DNA of 64,000 nucleotides from Brachycybe producta (taxonomy: Eukaryota; Arthropoda; Diplopoda; Playtdesmida; Andrognathidae): the NCBI GenBank assembly GCA_036925085.1, contig JAUPFP010000011.1:372001-436000 (forward strand), written 5' to 3'. Position 1 is the stretch's first letter; each line of letters begins with the position of its first letter. A program made the translations under genes and the position numbers. Below, piece after piece: positions 21,301-32,647 of this stretch. The notes below the pieces were generated by a model. That model made no database searches. It had not been told where the DNA came from and saw only the letters and a list, made by a program, of their open reading frames with translations.

Positions 21301-24300
21301 TTTTAAAATTGTGTTCAACCTGCAGAGTGTCTAGAGTTCCACTGAAATTTTCGTTATTTTAAAGAATTATAATTATGTTTCATCATATAATCCATGGAAT
21401 TTTTCGTAGGTGGTACAAAAGGGGTTCTGATAATGATATGATTGAAGTTACTTTTGATGATCGGATTGTGAAGACTGAAAGTGCGATAGCCATCAAAACC
21501 AGCATTACTTCAGACGAAGGAACTTACACGTGTGAAGCGATGAGTGATTTAGGAAAGGAAGTCTTAGAAATGATCTTGATTGTTACTGGTAAATATCGTT
21601 ATTTTTGTGGCAGTATTATACGTTATGTAATTAGTTTCGATGTTTGTAAAAAAATAGAACCATTGTCAGTGAATATTGCACCTTCCGTTTGGAGCTCTAA
21701 ACTCAACGAGAGAGTTGTTTTCGAATGCACTACATCTGGAAAGATCTCTTCTTTGAGTTGGTTACACAATGGAGTTTTAATCAAGGATGTTTCTAGCAAT
21801 AGTCTTGTTATTGAAAGTGTTACGTTGTCCGATCGTGGAATGTATCAGTGTTTTGTAAAAAACGAATCTGATTATGTGATGCAGTCTACTTCCGAACTCA
21901 TGCTTTCAGGTTAGGTGTCAGCATTTGCGTTCCTTATTATTCATTGTATTGTATATCTGCCATTGTTTGTTTTAGAAATTTCTCCCCAAATTATTGAGGT
22001 GTTCGACGAGGTTGCTGTTCAACCGGGCAATTCGGTTACTCTCAAGTGTGCAGCAACTGGAATTCCACTTCCAAACGTTTTGTGGACTATCGATGGGATG
22101 CCACTGAATAGTACCTCTAGGGTTCACATTACAGCAACTGTAGATCATGATGGAAAAGCAACTAGTACTTTAAAATTATTGTCAGCGGTTGTGGAAGATG
22201 GTGGTGTCTACAGTTGCATTGCTTCTAGTCTATCTGGCCGTTTGTTCCATTCGGCCCGAGTCAACGTTTATGGTAGTTTATGCTATTTGGCGCATTCATG
22301 AGTTTTATTACTAAATTCGTAGTTTCTATTTAGGTCCTTTGGGAGTTCATGTAGTTCCTGATGTTTTTACAGTTTCTGGTCAAAGTTTGCTATTGAACTG
22401 TCCAATTTATGGCTATCCATTTACAAGTGTTGTTTGGGAAAAAGGTATTTTTGTAAGTGTTGGGGGGTGGGTTCTTTTTTTACTCGGACATAATTTTTTT
22501 CTGTACTTATTTATATAATGGTTACAGACAACGAACAATTACGTTTAAGCCCTATACTTAGATATTTTCTTAATGGAACTTTGATTGCCAATGACGTTGA
22601 TAGAAAAACTGATTCTGGAACATACAAATGTATTGTTGGAGGTGAAAATGGACAGGAGGTGGAAGCTGAAGTGAATGTCATTATAATGGGTAATATATAC
22701 CAGCGCCATTTTAACATCGATTTATGGTTATGTGACAGGGATCTCACCAACATGAAAAACCGAGAGAGACTGACATTTTCAGAAAATATTAAATTTAGTT
22801 AGAAATACAGAAATTTGCATTAAAATGGAAAATACAGACAAAAACGCTTAATTTCCACAAAATACATAAAATTTACAAATCTTGTTATTTTTTATTTTAA
22901 CCGTGCAAAAATATACAAAATTATCCTGAAAGAAAACTGAAAATTGGCATTTGGTGGGAACCCTGTGGGAATTAAATAATTATAGTTGTTGTTCTATATA
23001 AATTCATTTTGCTCTTTTTGTTTATGTATTTATGTACTTATGACATATAAGCTTGGTATTTCAAAAAGGGGACAGCTTTTTTGGCATTATGAATTTTAAA
23101 CAAAATTCTTCCAGTTAATTTATTCGTGTTAGATGATCTCTTTCCAACATGTACAAAATTTGAATGGGTAACATATTCAAGTGGATTTCGTAATAAAATT
23201 TAAAAGTCTAAGCTTGTATATTTACTAGTATATACACGATCATATGGTGCTATATTAAAATATTGTATCAATCCTCAAAACTCATCATAAACATTAAGAG
23301 CACGTTGAACTAAAAGGAACGTATTGTTTCGCATCGATTAATTCATAAGAGTATGTGTAGGTTTTAATTATTTACTGCAAAAAGGCAACTAGGTGTTTCC
23401 TATTGCCTTACAGTTGCTCCCAAAATTGTACCGTTTGAGTTTCAAGATGAACTTTTACGAGAGGGGATGAGAGCCCGACTACAATGTGTTGTAAGTGATG
23501 GGGATTTACCCTTAACTGTCTCCTGGCTTAAGGATGGATTACCCTTCTCGTCATCACTTGGGGTTCTGGTGCGTGTTCTGGATGAATACTCCAGCATTCT
23601 AACGATTAACAGCATAACCCCCAGCCACAACGGCAAATATACCTGCGTGGCCTCTAATAAGGCTGCCACAGTGACACATACAGCGGAATTGTCTGTCAAC
23701 GGTAAACAGTGCTTTATGTTTTCACTTTTTTTCAGTTCCTCCCAAGATCATTCCATTTGCGTTTCTCGATGACCAGTTTTACAAAGGAATGCGAGCTCAT
23801 GTGACATGTGCGATCAGTCAGGGCGATTTGCCAGTCACTTTTAAGTGGCTGAAGGATGGCTTCATGTTAGAATTCTCTGAGTTAGGAGTGTCGAATCGCG
23901 AATATGATGAGCAAACTGGGTCTCTGAGCATTGATAACGTGAGCTCTCAGCATTCTGGCAACTACACTTGTGTTGTTGGCAACAGGGCGGGAACAACGAG
24001 TTGGACTGCTGAACTACTTGTACGCGGTAATCATTCCCGCCTTAGTTATTTTGTTTCAACGTTTTGTTACAGTGAGCCCCAAGATAGTTCCTTTCCAATT
24101 TGGCGCCATTCATTACGAAGGGTCTGCAGCCAGAGTGATGTGTGGCTTGCAAGAAGGAGACGCCCCAATCCAGTTCTCATGGCTTCGAGATGGTGTTCCT
24201 TTATTCGGTGGCGATTCTACCATCTCGGTCCATGAGGTGGATGGAATGTCAAGCATTCTCTCTTTCGAGAGCCTCACTGCCGATCATGCCGGCACCTACA

Positions 24301-27300
24301 CTTGCATTGCCAAGAATAGGGCGGGCATCGACTGGCACGACGCCAATCTGAAAGTGAATGGTAATTCTAAGTGATTGTATTTGCATGTTCTAGTAGCGCC
24401 GAAGATCGTGCCCTTCTCATTTCAAGGAGAACATGTGTTTGAGGGAGCGCTGGCACGCCTCACTTGTGTGGTTTACCAGGGTGACCTGCCCTTGACCATC
24501 AGCTGGCTTAAAGATTACAGTCCCATTTCGTATTTCCCTTCAATGGGCATCCAAGCACGTAACGTTGACACCTACACGAGCATACTGACCATCGATCATG
24601 TCGAAGTCGAGCACGGTGGCAACTATAGTTGTGTGGCCAAGAACCAGGCAGCTTCTGCAAGCCACACAGCAGTTTTGATAGTTAATGGTAGGGATCTTTC
24701 CTTGAACCATGTTATCCTCTTGTGTTTCAGTTCCCCCGAAAGTGGTGCCATTCTCATTCCAAGACGAGCACATAGCCGAGGGTCAGCTGGCCCGAGTGTC
24801 TTGCATTGTGAGCCGTGGGGATTTGCCATTGCAACTTGTCTGGGAGAAAGACGGTGTGGAAATTTCACCTCAGTTTTTAGGTGTTAATTTCAAGTCATTC
24901 GATGAACACTCGAGTATTTTATCCTTTACTCGTGTTACTCCGCAACACAACGGAATCTACACTTGTGTTGCAAGAAATGGGGCTGGATCGGCCAGACACT
25001 CAGCCCAGCTGATTGTCAATGGTAATCAATATAATTGGCCAGCATTTTGTCTTGGCAATTCCGTTCTAAATAATTTTGTTTTACCCCACTGTAAACCCTA
25101 TAAAGAAGTAATCTTATGATGTAATTATAATGTGTGGAACCTCATTTTTATTTTTTTCTGCACAATTGTTTCCCAATGCACATATGTTTTTATACGAGCT
25201 CCCATTTTTTTCATTAGCATTGCCATGATACAATGTACATTTCGTAATTTTAAATACTTAGCTCTAATCACCTTTAAATACTTTTTATTTTTTACGCATA
25301 ATTTAACTCTTGCATCGGGTTGTTTTTAGTTCCACCAAAATGGATTGTTCAACCCAGAGACATTTATGTCTTCAAGGGAAGCAATGCGATGTTACACTGT
25401 AGTGTTCGAGGGTTTCCTCAGCCTGTAGTTTCTTGGAAGAGAGTATCTGGTAACTCATGTAGATTTTAGAAATTTTTGTAAAAGTAAATTACAATTTTTT
25501 TTAACATTAATTTTATGAAGGTAGTTTATTGAATCAGAAATATACACCATTGAGCAGTGGCCCTGGTATTAGTTTGTACCCAAATGGAACGCTTTTCATT
25601 ACGGCCACTGACAATAGTGATGCAGGAGATTATTATTGTGAAGCTTCAAATGGTATTGGAAAAGGATTAAGGCGACAAGTTCAGATTAAAATTCAAGGTG
25701 ACATTTCGTTCATAATACATTTTTCACACTCTATAAACAATGGCATTTATTTTTTTTTTAATTTTTAGCACCTCCTGTTTTTGAGACTGGATTAAGAAAC
25801 CAAACCGTTTCTGTTGGGAAAAAAATTCAGTTGCAGTGTGTAGTTCATGGAGATTCTCCGCTTAAGATTGATTGGCAAAGAGATAACAAACTCATACAAG
25901 GTGGACAATCAAGGTACAAAAGTATGTCTCAAAAAGGTTCAGTGGTCAAAGTTTTGAAACGAGTCATTTTATTTCAGATTTGAGGTAGTTACAACAAATA
26001 CAACATTGACCTCTATTTCTGTACTGACGATCAATAAAGTAGCTCGGGAGGATAGCGCAAATTATGAATGTGTTGCTGAAAACGTTTATGGGACGAATCG
26101 ATCATCTGGAATACTAAAAGTTGTTGGTGTGTTTTGTTTGATACAAATTAAAGATTTTGCGCCACATGTTAACTATGCACAACAGCTGCATGTTTTGATT
26201 AAATATGACCATATTCAAATGAAGTTGACAAATCCTATTAGATGTTGTACAATAGCTTCGAAAATTGTTATAGTATTGTTGATAGGTTGGCTTCAGTTAT
26301 ATATTCATTTGTATAGCATAAAATGGTGGCACAGTTTAGAAGCTACAACTACTTTAAAAACGACTTTATATTGAAAGTTGTAGTTACAAAGTTGTCACAG
26401 CACTGTTGAATATAACTGTTGTAAATATGTCTTTATACTTTAAAGAACCACCAAGCGCACCTCAAGAGTTGACGGCAGCTGTAATTGAAAGCAGAAAAAT
26501 TGAATTGTCTTGGAAAGCTTCGTATGATGGCAACGATGCAATTAAGAAGTACATTATCCAGTACAAATTAGAATCTGGTAATTTATGAGGTTTTTAGAAG
26601 GATCTTAATAAGCTGTATTCAAATTTCTTCTTCTTCTAGATTCGTGGCAGGAAGCAATAATGATGGAGATCGTGAATGGAGTACCTACAAATAGCATTGT
26701 CAGCCAGCTTCAACCTGCGACAAATTACATGTTTCGTGTTTTCTCTGAGAATTTGCAAGGACGTAGTTTAGCCAGTCAGAGTATTCATGTTACAACTGAT
26801 GATGATGGTCACTATTACATATAAATTAGTGGTTGCTCCTCATTGCCACGTTTTAAATTCTTAGTTCACTTTTGATTGTAGTTCCGTCAGGGACACCCTT
26901 AAATGTTCAAGTTGAACCAATCAACGTTGAGACATTCAAAGTATTTTGGAAGGTTCGTTTTTACATTTTTTAACCGACGTCACTACTAGCTAAGTATTTT
27001 TTCGATATAAAAGGCACCGGAAGACAAACTGTGGAATGGCAAAATTCAAGGCTATTACATTGGTTATAAAGAAACGGACAACAGTGACCGTTATCTTTTT
27101 AAAACCCTTATGACTGCCGAGCCAAAAGCGGATGATCTATACGTACAAATTGGTGGTTTGAAGCAATTTACAAAGTATTCCATTGTGGTCCTGGCATATA
27201 ACAGTAAAGGCAAAGGGCCACAGACGGATCCCATTGTGGTTATGACCTCAGAAGGAGGTAAATTGCCTTCTTTGTTGCTTATTTGGTTTGTTGTTTAACT

Positions 27301-30300
27301 AATGTGAAAGTTATTAGCCCCAACGTTGGCTCCTTCTGATGTCCATTGTACCACACTGACCTCCCAAAGTATCCATTTGACTTGGACAGCACCACATTCG
27401 GATTCGATAAATGGGATACTCAGAGGTTATAAAGTGGCTTACAAACCAACGTCCGAATGGTTTGGTGGGTAAGGTGCACCATGTTGTTTACTCGTGGTGT
27501 GTTGTCCTTTCAATGACTTTTTATTTCATTCACTAATTTTGGCTATTTTTTAGTAACAGATGACTTATTCGAGAGCAGCAATGTCACCTTAACGACTTCG
27601 ATGACTTTGGCAAATTTGGAAAAATTTACTAACTATAGTGTTCAAGTTCAAGCAGCGACTAAAGCCGGTGACGGACCACGAAGCTCTGCGGTTTTTTGCA
27701 GAACACTTGATGATGGTATCATCTAAGGACATTGCTTTTCTTTTGGATGCATTTAATCTTTTTTTTACTTTCTAGTGCCTAGTCCTCCATTGGATATAAA
27801 AGCATTAGCAAATTCAGAAAACTCGGTGATTGTATCTTGGAAGTCTCCTGAACACACAAATGGTGTCCTGAAATCCTATACTTTGTATTGGAAAGATGCA
27901 AACAGTGACAATGTAAATTATTTTTTTTTGTTCTTATGGTCCAGCGGGCAAGTAAAAGAAGGCTAGATATGAACATGATTACATTAGGCAGAAAATAGTT
28001 TTAAATAACACAAGCTTAGCCGCCCATTCATAAGCGTTATGTCATGTCTCAGCTTTCCACAAAATATTAGTATTTTATCACTGAGTTATGAGGGTTTAAA
28101 TACTCAGACATTTAGTGAAATTGTGTAGCAAATTAGCGAAAAATGATTTGTGAGCAAAACATTTTTTTTAGAAAGTTTTTCTTTGTAAATTCTGTCTAAC
28201 ATAGTGACCCGTAAAAAATAACAGCATTTTTCAATGTGACATGTAACAGTGACTTAAACACACTTTTTTAAATATAAAAGTTTCATATTAAATAAGAAAT
28301 TTGGCTTTTGAAAAAAGGGGCCAACGCCCCTTGGCCAGTATCATGTTTTTAATTTTCCACTATCATTAGGATGTGTCAAAAATCAAAGTTACTTCGTCTA
28401 TGAAGTATCACGAAGTTTCCAGATTAGAAAAAGGAAAGCAATATGCATTTTGGGTAACTGGATCTACTTTGGCCGGTGATGGTCTACCTTCGAAAACGGT
28501 GGTGCAAGTTCCGAGTGGTCCTAAAAGTACCGATTACATATACATTTATAAATTGATCTGTTTTAGTAGCGATTTTTCTGTATTGATTACCTGCAGTTGC
28601 GGCTAAAATTGTATCCTTCGAAGAAAAGGTCCTTTTAAGTTGGAAATCTGATGTCCAACTTTCATGTGTGGCAGTGGGCCTCCCACATCCGAAGAGAAGG
28701 TGGCAATTTAGGTAACTTTTTTTTAACAGTTGTCGTTCTCCGAGTTGCTTGTTATGTTTACTTTAAAACTTCTTCAGAAATGACTTTATTGAAAACACTG
28801 AAACAATTGTGGTGTCATCTGATGGAACCCTAACAATGAAAGATGTCAGAGAAGCAAATTCGGGTGATTACACTTGTCTTGTTCAGAATGATGATGGAGA
28901 AGACAGAATAACTTACACCGTTATTGTTTTGTGTAAATAAAAATCGATATACATGAATTAATAAAGGTGTAGTGTAAATAAGAATATTTAATTATTTCGT
29001 AGCTCCTCCATCAGTGGTCGCTTTGGAGCTTCTGAATGTCGCACCAAACAGCATTGAAGTTCAGTGGAAAGCACCTATAAGCAAAATGTTGAAAATCACA
29101 GGTACATTTTATTTAAGAAATATGTTCCACAGCAGTTTTGTCAAATGCACCGGCCACGTTGCCATCACTAATCGTAATGGCAATTTAAAGGAAGTGATGT
29201 TTATGCTCATTGATTGTTCATTGTGTGTTCACTTTGCCATCTAAAGTTCTAAACCCAAGAACAGTCGATACAATTATGCAGTGTTAATGTCGATAATCGC
29301 TGTTGAATGACACCACTATATACACGGTGTACAAAATGGGTACCTGTTTTCAAAAAGTGTTATCTCCTAAACAAGTAAAGGAACAATGATCAATTTTCTT
29401 TATAGTCATATGTTCGTTTTTAACTTATGGATTAGCGTTACCATAATTAGCATTTGAAAAAACCTATCTATAAAAATTAGCACAATTGAGTTTCTATAAA
29501 TAATTTTTTTTTCTGTTTCACTTTGTGAGCTGCGTTATAAAAATTCAATTCATAAATACAGTGTACAGTTTACCTAGCCACAACTGGTTTAATATGGTTG
29601 CAGTGAGCTACAATCGCCCTCACCATTTACCAATACCGTTCCCGTATTGTCTGTCGAACTTTTTCTTTCAATTACGTTGGTGGATGAGTGGTGAAAGAAT
29701 GGTCAGAGATATAATAAAGTGAATGTTTTCATCATGAGCATGCTGTGCAGTAGAGAGGAATAATAAATAAATAACAAAATTTGTGATAAATCAGGCATGG
29801 TTTGTTTGCGGAAATTTTTCAAACGTCAATTGCAGAGTTAGTAGTTATTTGTTTGGCCGAAACCATTTTACTATAAACAATGCGTTATTACTTTGGAAGA
29901 TATGAATTTTTCAAAACAGGTATCGTTTTTTTTTACCAACTCTAAAAATCTTTTTTAGGTTACACATTAAAAGTAAAGAATGAAGATGGTGATTGGAAAG
30001 AAATTCAACTTAATCCAGGATTAAGAAATTACAAGCTAAACAATTTGGACTGTGGCACTAAGTACCAAGTTGCTATCCTAGCTAACAACAAGATAGGAGT
30101 CAGCAATTTATCTGAAGTTTTAAACGTCTTCACAAATGGATCAGGTAATTTCGATATGCGCAACCGAACTTGAGCAACCGAACTTAACTTTATACCTAAC
30201 TGTACTATTAGTACCCATGTCGCCAAGCAAATCCAATCTTATAGAGGAAACATCTTAGTCTGTTTCTTTGTATCTGAACACGTGGAAAAACAACGGCTGT

Positions 30301-31557
30301 CCGATTCATTACTACGTTGTAGAATATGCTCCTAAGAGTTCGAACGAGTGGACTCTCGTGTCTAGTTCAGTAAAACCGGAGCAGCGTCGATTGGTGATTC
30401 CAAACTTAAAGTCGGGAACTTGGTATGGTCTCCGAATGACGGCTCACAATAGTGCTGGATCATCGGTAGCCAAGTACCTCTTTGCCACGCTCACAATGTC
30501 AGGAGGTGTACATAGACGCATATAACTTTGTAATTGATTTTATTGTTGTTTAAGCAAAGTTGCAGTTGACTGTGTCGTCAAGCTGTGATATGCTCACCAT
30601 ATTTTACGTTATGTAATTTCTTTTCAGCTACAATTTCTCCTGAACTTCAGGGTGATGCTCCTTTCGACAAAGTCGACAGTCTCATGGCTCAACTTAACTT
30701 TTATCTCATTGTGCCGATCATTTGCACAGCCGTCATTCTACTTGCCATTCTGGGTGTAGCTTGTATGTGTGTCAAGCTGAAACAATCGGATGAAAGACAC
30801 CGTGCAGGTAAGCATGCATAATTTAATAATCGTTTATAAATTATAATATTGTTTTTGTGTTTCTTCAAAAAGTTACACAGAGGTTGTCGGCTGCCGCCTA
30901 TGAATTGAGGAGAGGAGAAAGCATTGAAAGTTTCAACTACACCCAGCGTGGAAGTATGAACCGTCCTTCTAGTACACTCAAGCATGGTCAGTTCAGTCAT
31001 TCAACTTTTTTTAATGTAGCACTATTAAATTGATTCATTTTTGTACTTTTTGAAGCTCCGAGCGACATCACACCTTATGCCACATTACAACTCCATCATC
31101 AGCATCATGGGCAGATGAGTACTTTAGGCCGTCAGTGTGTTGGTCAGTTTGTGGTCTCCTTAATTAGTGTTTGTTTGAACTCTAATACTGTTTTAAATTG
31201 TTTTGAAACGTAGCTCCTCCTCTGCCTCCACCACGATTTGAAGGATTTCCGCACGATGAACTTCATATGGTGAATCCAACATTGTTCCCACCTGCAGCGA
31301 AGTAAACGCTTGATACATCTGTAATTTTAATGAGTATTAAGTCTGATGTTATTTAGTTTTCTAAGTGGCAGCAATGGTCAAATGGTTGAGACTACATTCG
31401 TTTTTCCAAACCAAATGGTGGAAAGTCCATCTTCAGCTCTTAATTCCGTTCCTCCTGGATATCAGAATGACTTATTGGTTTGTAATTGTTTCTAAACTAT
31501 TTTTGCGTGATTTAAACGTAGAATTTGATATTTTGATTTTCTTTATGCTAGAAATGA
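14573..31557 (+). CDS. Dscam: Dscam-family receptor, gene B (duplicated 5' half, in-frame stop before membrane helix)
   Basis: Same architecture as gene A, with its own signal-peptide exon (MILVPLILGLALCVITK). Exons for signal peptide to Ig6 occur twice (14573-18307 and 18956-22689), followed by one set of Ig7 array, Ig8-Ig9, FNIII 1-4, Ig10, FNIII 5-6, membrane helix and tail. All Ig1-Ig6 junctions at the repeat ends are phase 1, so Ig6 of copy 1 could join Ig1 of copy 2, or the Ig7 array, in frame. An in-frame TAG at 30256-30258 in FNIII 6 replaces a serine codon (tcg in A/C/D context). Every other exon is open and all splice sites look sound. B may therefore encode a secreted protein, be a target of nonsense-mediated decay, or be newly inactivated. 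A polyadenylation signal aataaa lies at 31843-31848. Confidence 0.88.
15660..16467. mobile_element. Mariner-like palindromic MITE (gene B, copy 1)
   Basis: The left end agtgttccaaaaatgcatac and the right end (reversed: tgtccccatatacgctt) are degenerate forms of the inverted repeat seen best at 61650-62175. The interior consists of two arms that are largely reverse complements of each other. Its original length was about 490 nt; it is enlarged by the nested element 16061-16377. Confidence 0.65.
16061..16377. mobile_element. hAT-type MITE nested in the mariner-like element
   Basis: 317 nt flanked by the exact 8-bp direct repeat TTTAAACG (16053-16060 and 16378-16385). The ends are GGTGTTTTTTAAACG and, reversed, TTAGTGTTTCTCAAAC. 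Related mariner-like copies at 36083 and 61650 show the same target with a single catttaaac site, confirming the insertion point and direction of nesting. Confidence 0.75.
18956..22689 (+). CDS. Dscam: Gene B, second copy of signal peptide and Ig1-Ig6 exons
   Basis: Exons are 18956-19007, 19071-19382, 19441-19602, 19664-19819, 19892-20009, 21410-21588, 21658-21909, 21976-22272, 22334-22444 and 22528-22689. Only 20 nt before the ATG were duplicated, so the conserved upstream block is missing and exon 1 has no visible acceptor site. Unless a new promoter exists in the preceding intron, this exon 1 should be silent. Exons 2-10 could still be used downstream of copy 1. Confidence 0.85.
20043..20849. 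mobile_element. Mariner-like palindromic MITE (gene B, copy 2)
   Basis: Duplicate of 15660-16467, carried along with the 4.38 kb repeat. It contains the same nested hAT element at 20443-20759 with the TTTAAACG flanks. Confidence 0.65.
23414..25021 (+). CDS. Dscam: Gene B Ig7 exon array
   Basis: Exons are 23414-23701, 23736-24026, 24073-24360, 24394-24687 and 24731-25021. Gaps are 34, 46, 33 and 43 nt. All five are open and phase 1-1. The fourth acceptor is gttctag instead of cag. Exon 4 has the Ser-Trp-Leu-Lys-Asp core followed by YSPISYFPSMG, a hypervariable loop that differs most between the four genes. Confidence 0.9.
25330..26126 (+). CDS. Dscam: Gene B exons for Ig8-Ig9
   Basis: Exons are 25330-25449, 25521-25697, 25769-25913 and 25978-26126. 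Ig8 reads LHCSVRGFPQP and YYCEASNG; Ig9 reads LQCVVHGD and YECVAEN. Lengths match gene A exactly. The upstream intron 25022-25329 shares a cagcattttg...cttggca stretch with gene A but not with C or D. Confidence 0.88.
26446..28526 (+). CDS. Dscam: Gene B exons for FNIII 1-4
   Basis: Exons are 26446-26577, 26640-26807, 26882-26952, 27014-27257, 27318-27464, 27560-27715, 27776-27912 and 28370-28526. All are open. FN3 differs from the other genes at its G-rich start (DDLFESSNV). The FN4 intron is 457 nt and resembles that of gene A. Confidence 0.87.
28597..30505 (+). CDS. Dscam: Gene B exons for Ig10, FNIII 5 and interrupted FNIII 6
   Basis: Exons are 28597-28711 and 28778-28932 (Ig10), 29003-29101 and 29959-30144 (FN5), and 30212-30505 (FN6). 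In FN6 the codon after Glu-Glu-Thr-Ser is TAG (30256-30258), where A, C and D have a serine codon. One base change from tcg explains it. The rest of FN6 remains perfectly conserved, so the stop is recent. The 857-nt FN5 intron holds no recognised feature. Confidence 0.88.
30628..31557 (+). CDS. Dscam: Gene B membrane and cytoplasmic exons (downstream of the stop)
   Basis: Exons are 30628-30807 (membrane), 30873-30986, 31056-31142, 31214-31301, 31357-31477 and 31552-31557. They are fully intact, with the TPYATL and PPLPPPR motifs, but lie after the in-frame TAG. They are translated only if the stop is bypassed, edited, skipped with the phase-1 FN6 exon, or is a sequence error. Skipping FN6 (294 nt, phase 1-1) would restore the frame. 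Confidence 0.8.
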
Positions 31558-31842
31558 AGTGGAATAATTTTTGACAGGATTCTTTCTGGATATGGTACGT
31601 TCTGAATTCTTGTTTATTATTATTAGTTTTAAGATTGTTATTTTTTTTTTCTAATTTGCAGGACCATCTTATTATAGGCTTATTATGTCTTTCTAATTTT
31701 TAATATTCTGTTTTATAGTTGTCTTTATTGTTTTGAACGTTTTTAGGAAACCATCTTTTTCCAAAATATGATAAAAATAGTGGTTTAATGTGTAGTGCAA
31801 TTTTATTGCATTTACTATTTAATGTGCAGTGTCTTGTGAACT

Positions 31843-31848
31843 AATAAA
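31843..31848 (+). terminator. Polyadenylation signal of gene B
   Basis: AATAAA within gtgaactaataaaattttc, which is repeated at the 3' end of gene C. Confidence 0.6.
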
Positions 31849-32344
31849 ATTTTCGAAGTGTCGCATCAAATTTATGTTTTTTTTAAATTAAGTTTTTTTA
31901 TTAATCACCCAATAACGACACAACCAAAACTGATGAGAATCACAAGAGAGTTACAGTTGCATAATGTAAATGTCTTGTGTATAAACTAGGAAACACATTA
32001 AAAAAAATTAAATTTGAATGAATTATAACTGTTACAGTTATTTCAACTAACTTTCATATCAAATTGTAACTCGAAATGTGGATGTTTTATGCTTTGTATA
32101 CAACTTTACAACAAACAAGATAAACGTTAAAAACATTTTAAGAACTTCGAGGGTAAGTAATACACTTAAGGGGATTTTCTTGTTATATGCTCATATATTT
32201 AAAAACTGAATTCTATTTCACTATTTTGTCATTTAAATATTTTGCAATGGCTCTAATTTATGTATGCGTTTTTTATGTGACTCATATATAGTCTGATCTT
32301 TAAGTGACTTGATTGTTCTATAATTTTTTATAAATGGTTTAATC
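31849..32344. other. Spacer between genes B and C
   Basis: AT-rich, no gene seen. Its right half (from about 32160) closely matches the spacer before gene D, indicating that the upstream regions of C and D were duplicated together with the genes. Confidence 0.6.
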
Positions 32345-32460
32345 AATATTATGAAAACTGAATAATGGGTGGGAAGAGGAGAAATTGACTTAGTAAGCAG
32401 CATAAAGCAGACGATCCTTTTTTTGGGATTAGTCCACACTATCTCTAAATGTGGGGATTT
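32345..32460 (+). promoter_or_regulatory. Conserved upstream block of gene C
   Basis: Counterpart of 14279-14390. It has tattatgaaaact, gcagacgatcc and tagtccacactat, with the same CCACA/TGTGG inverted repeat. The proximal motif tttctgcagtgctt follows at about 32610. Confidence 0.5.
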
Positions 32461-32647
32461 TAAACCTGTTTTATTTCTATTGTGGTATTGTCAATCTCAA
32501 TATCTTGACTCCTGTCCTGTAAAGGCTGTCATAATTGTCATTGTGTTCATTTTAAGTTTTTAACTGTATCCCAGCGATTTCTTATTGATATTTTCTTAAA
32601 AGAATAATAATTTCTGCAGTGCTTAAATTTATTCTGCATCTGTCAGA

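Larger units (their letters stand above)
18936..23317 (+). repeat. 4.38 kb direct repeat, copy 2
   Basis: Second copy of 14553-18935, in the same orientation and directly adjacent. It contains a complete second set of exons from signal peptide to Ig6 and the same nested transposons. After 23317 the sequence continues uniquely into the Ig7 array of gene B. This is either a very recent duplication or an assembly duplication, for example two haplotypes joined in tandem. Confidence 0.93.

Noticed and set aside
25022-25329. A docking site for Ig7 choice in the Ig7-Ig8 intron
   Set aside because: Only A and B share a stretch (cagcattttg...cttggca); nothing comparable is conserved in C and D.
30212-30505. 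Calling gene B a pseudogene outright
   Set aside because: Only one lesion was found, everything else is intact, and a secreted or exon-skipped product remains possible.
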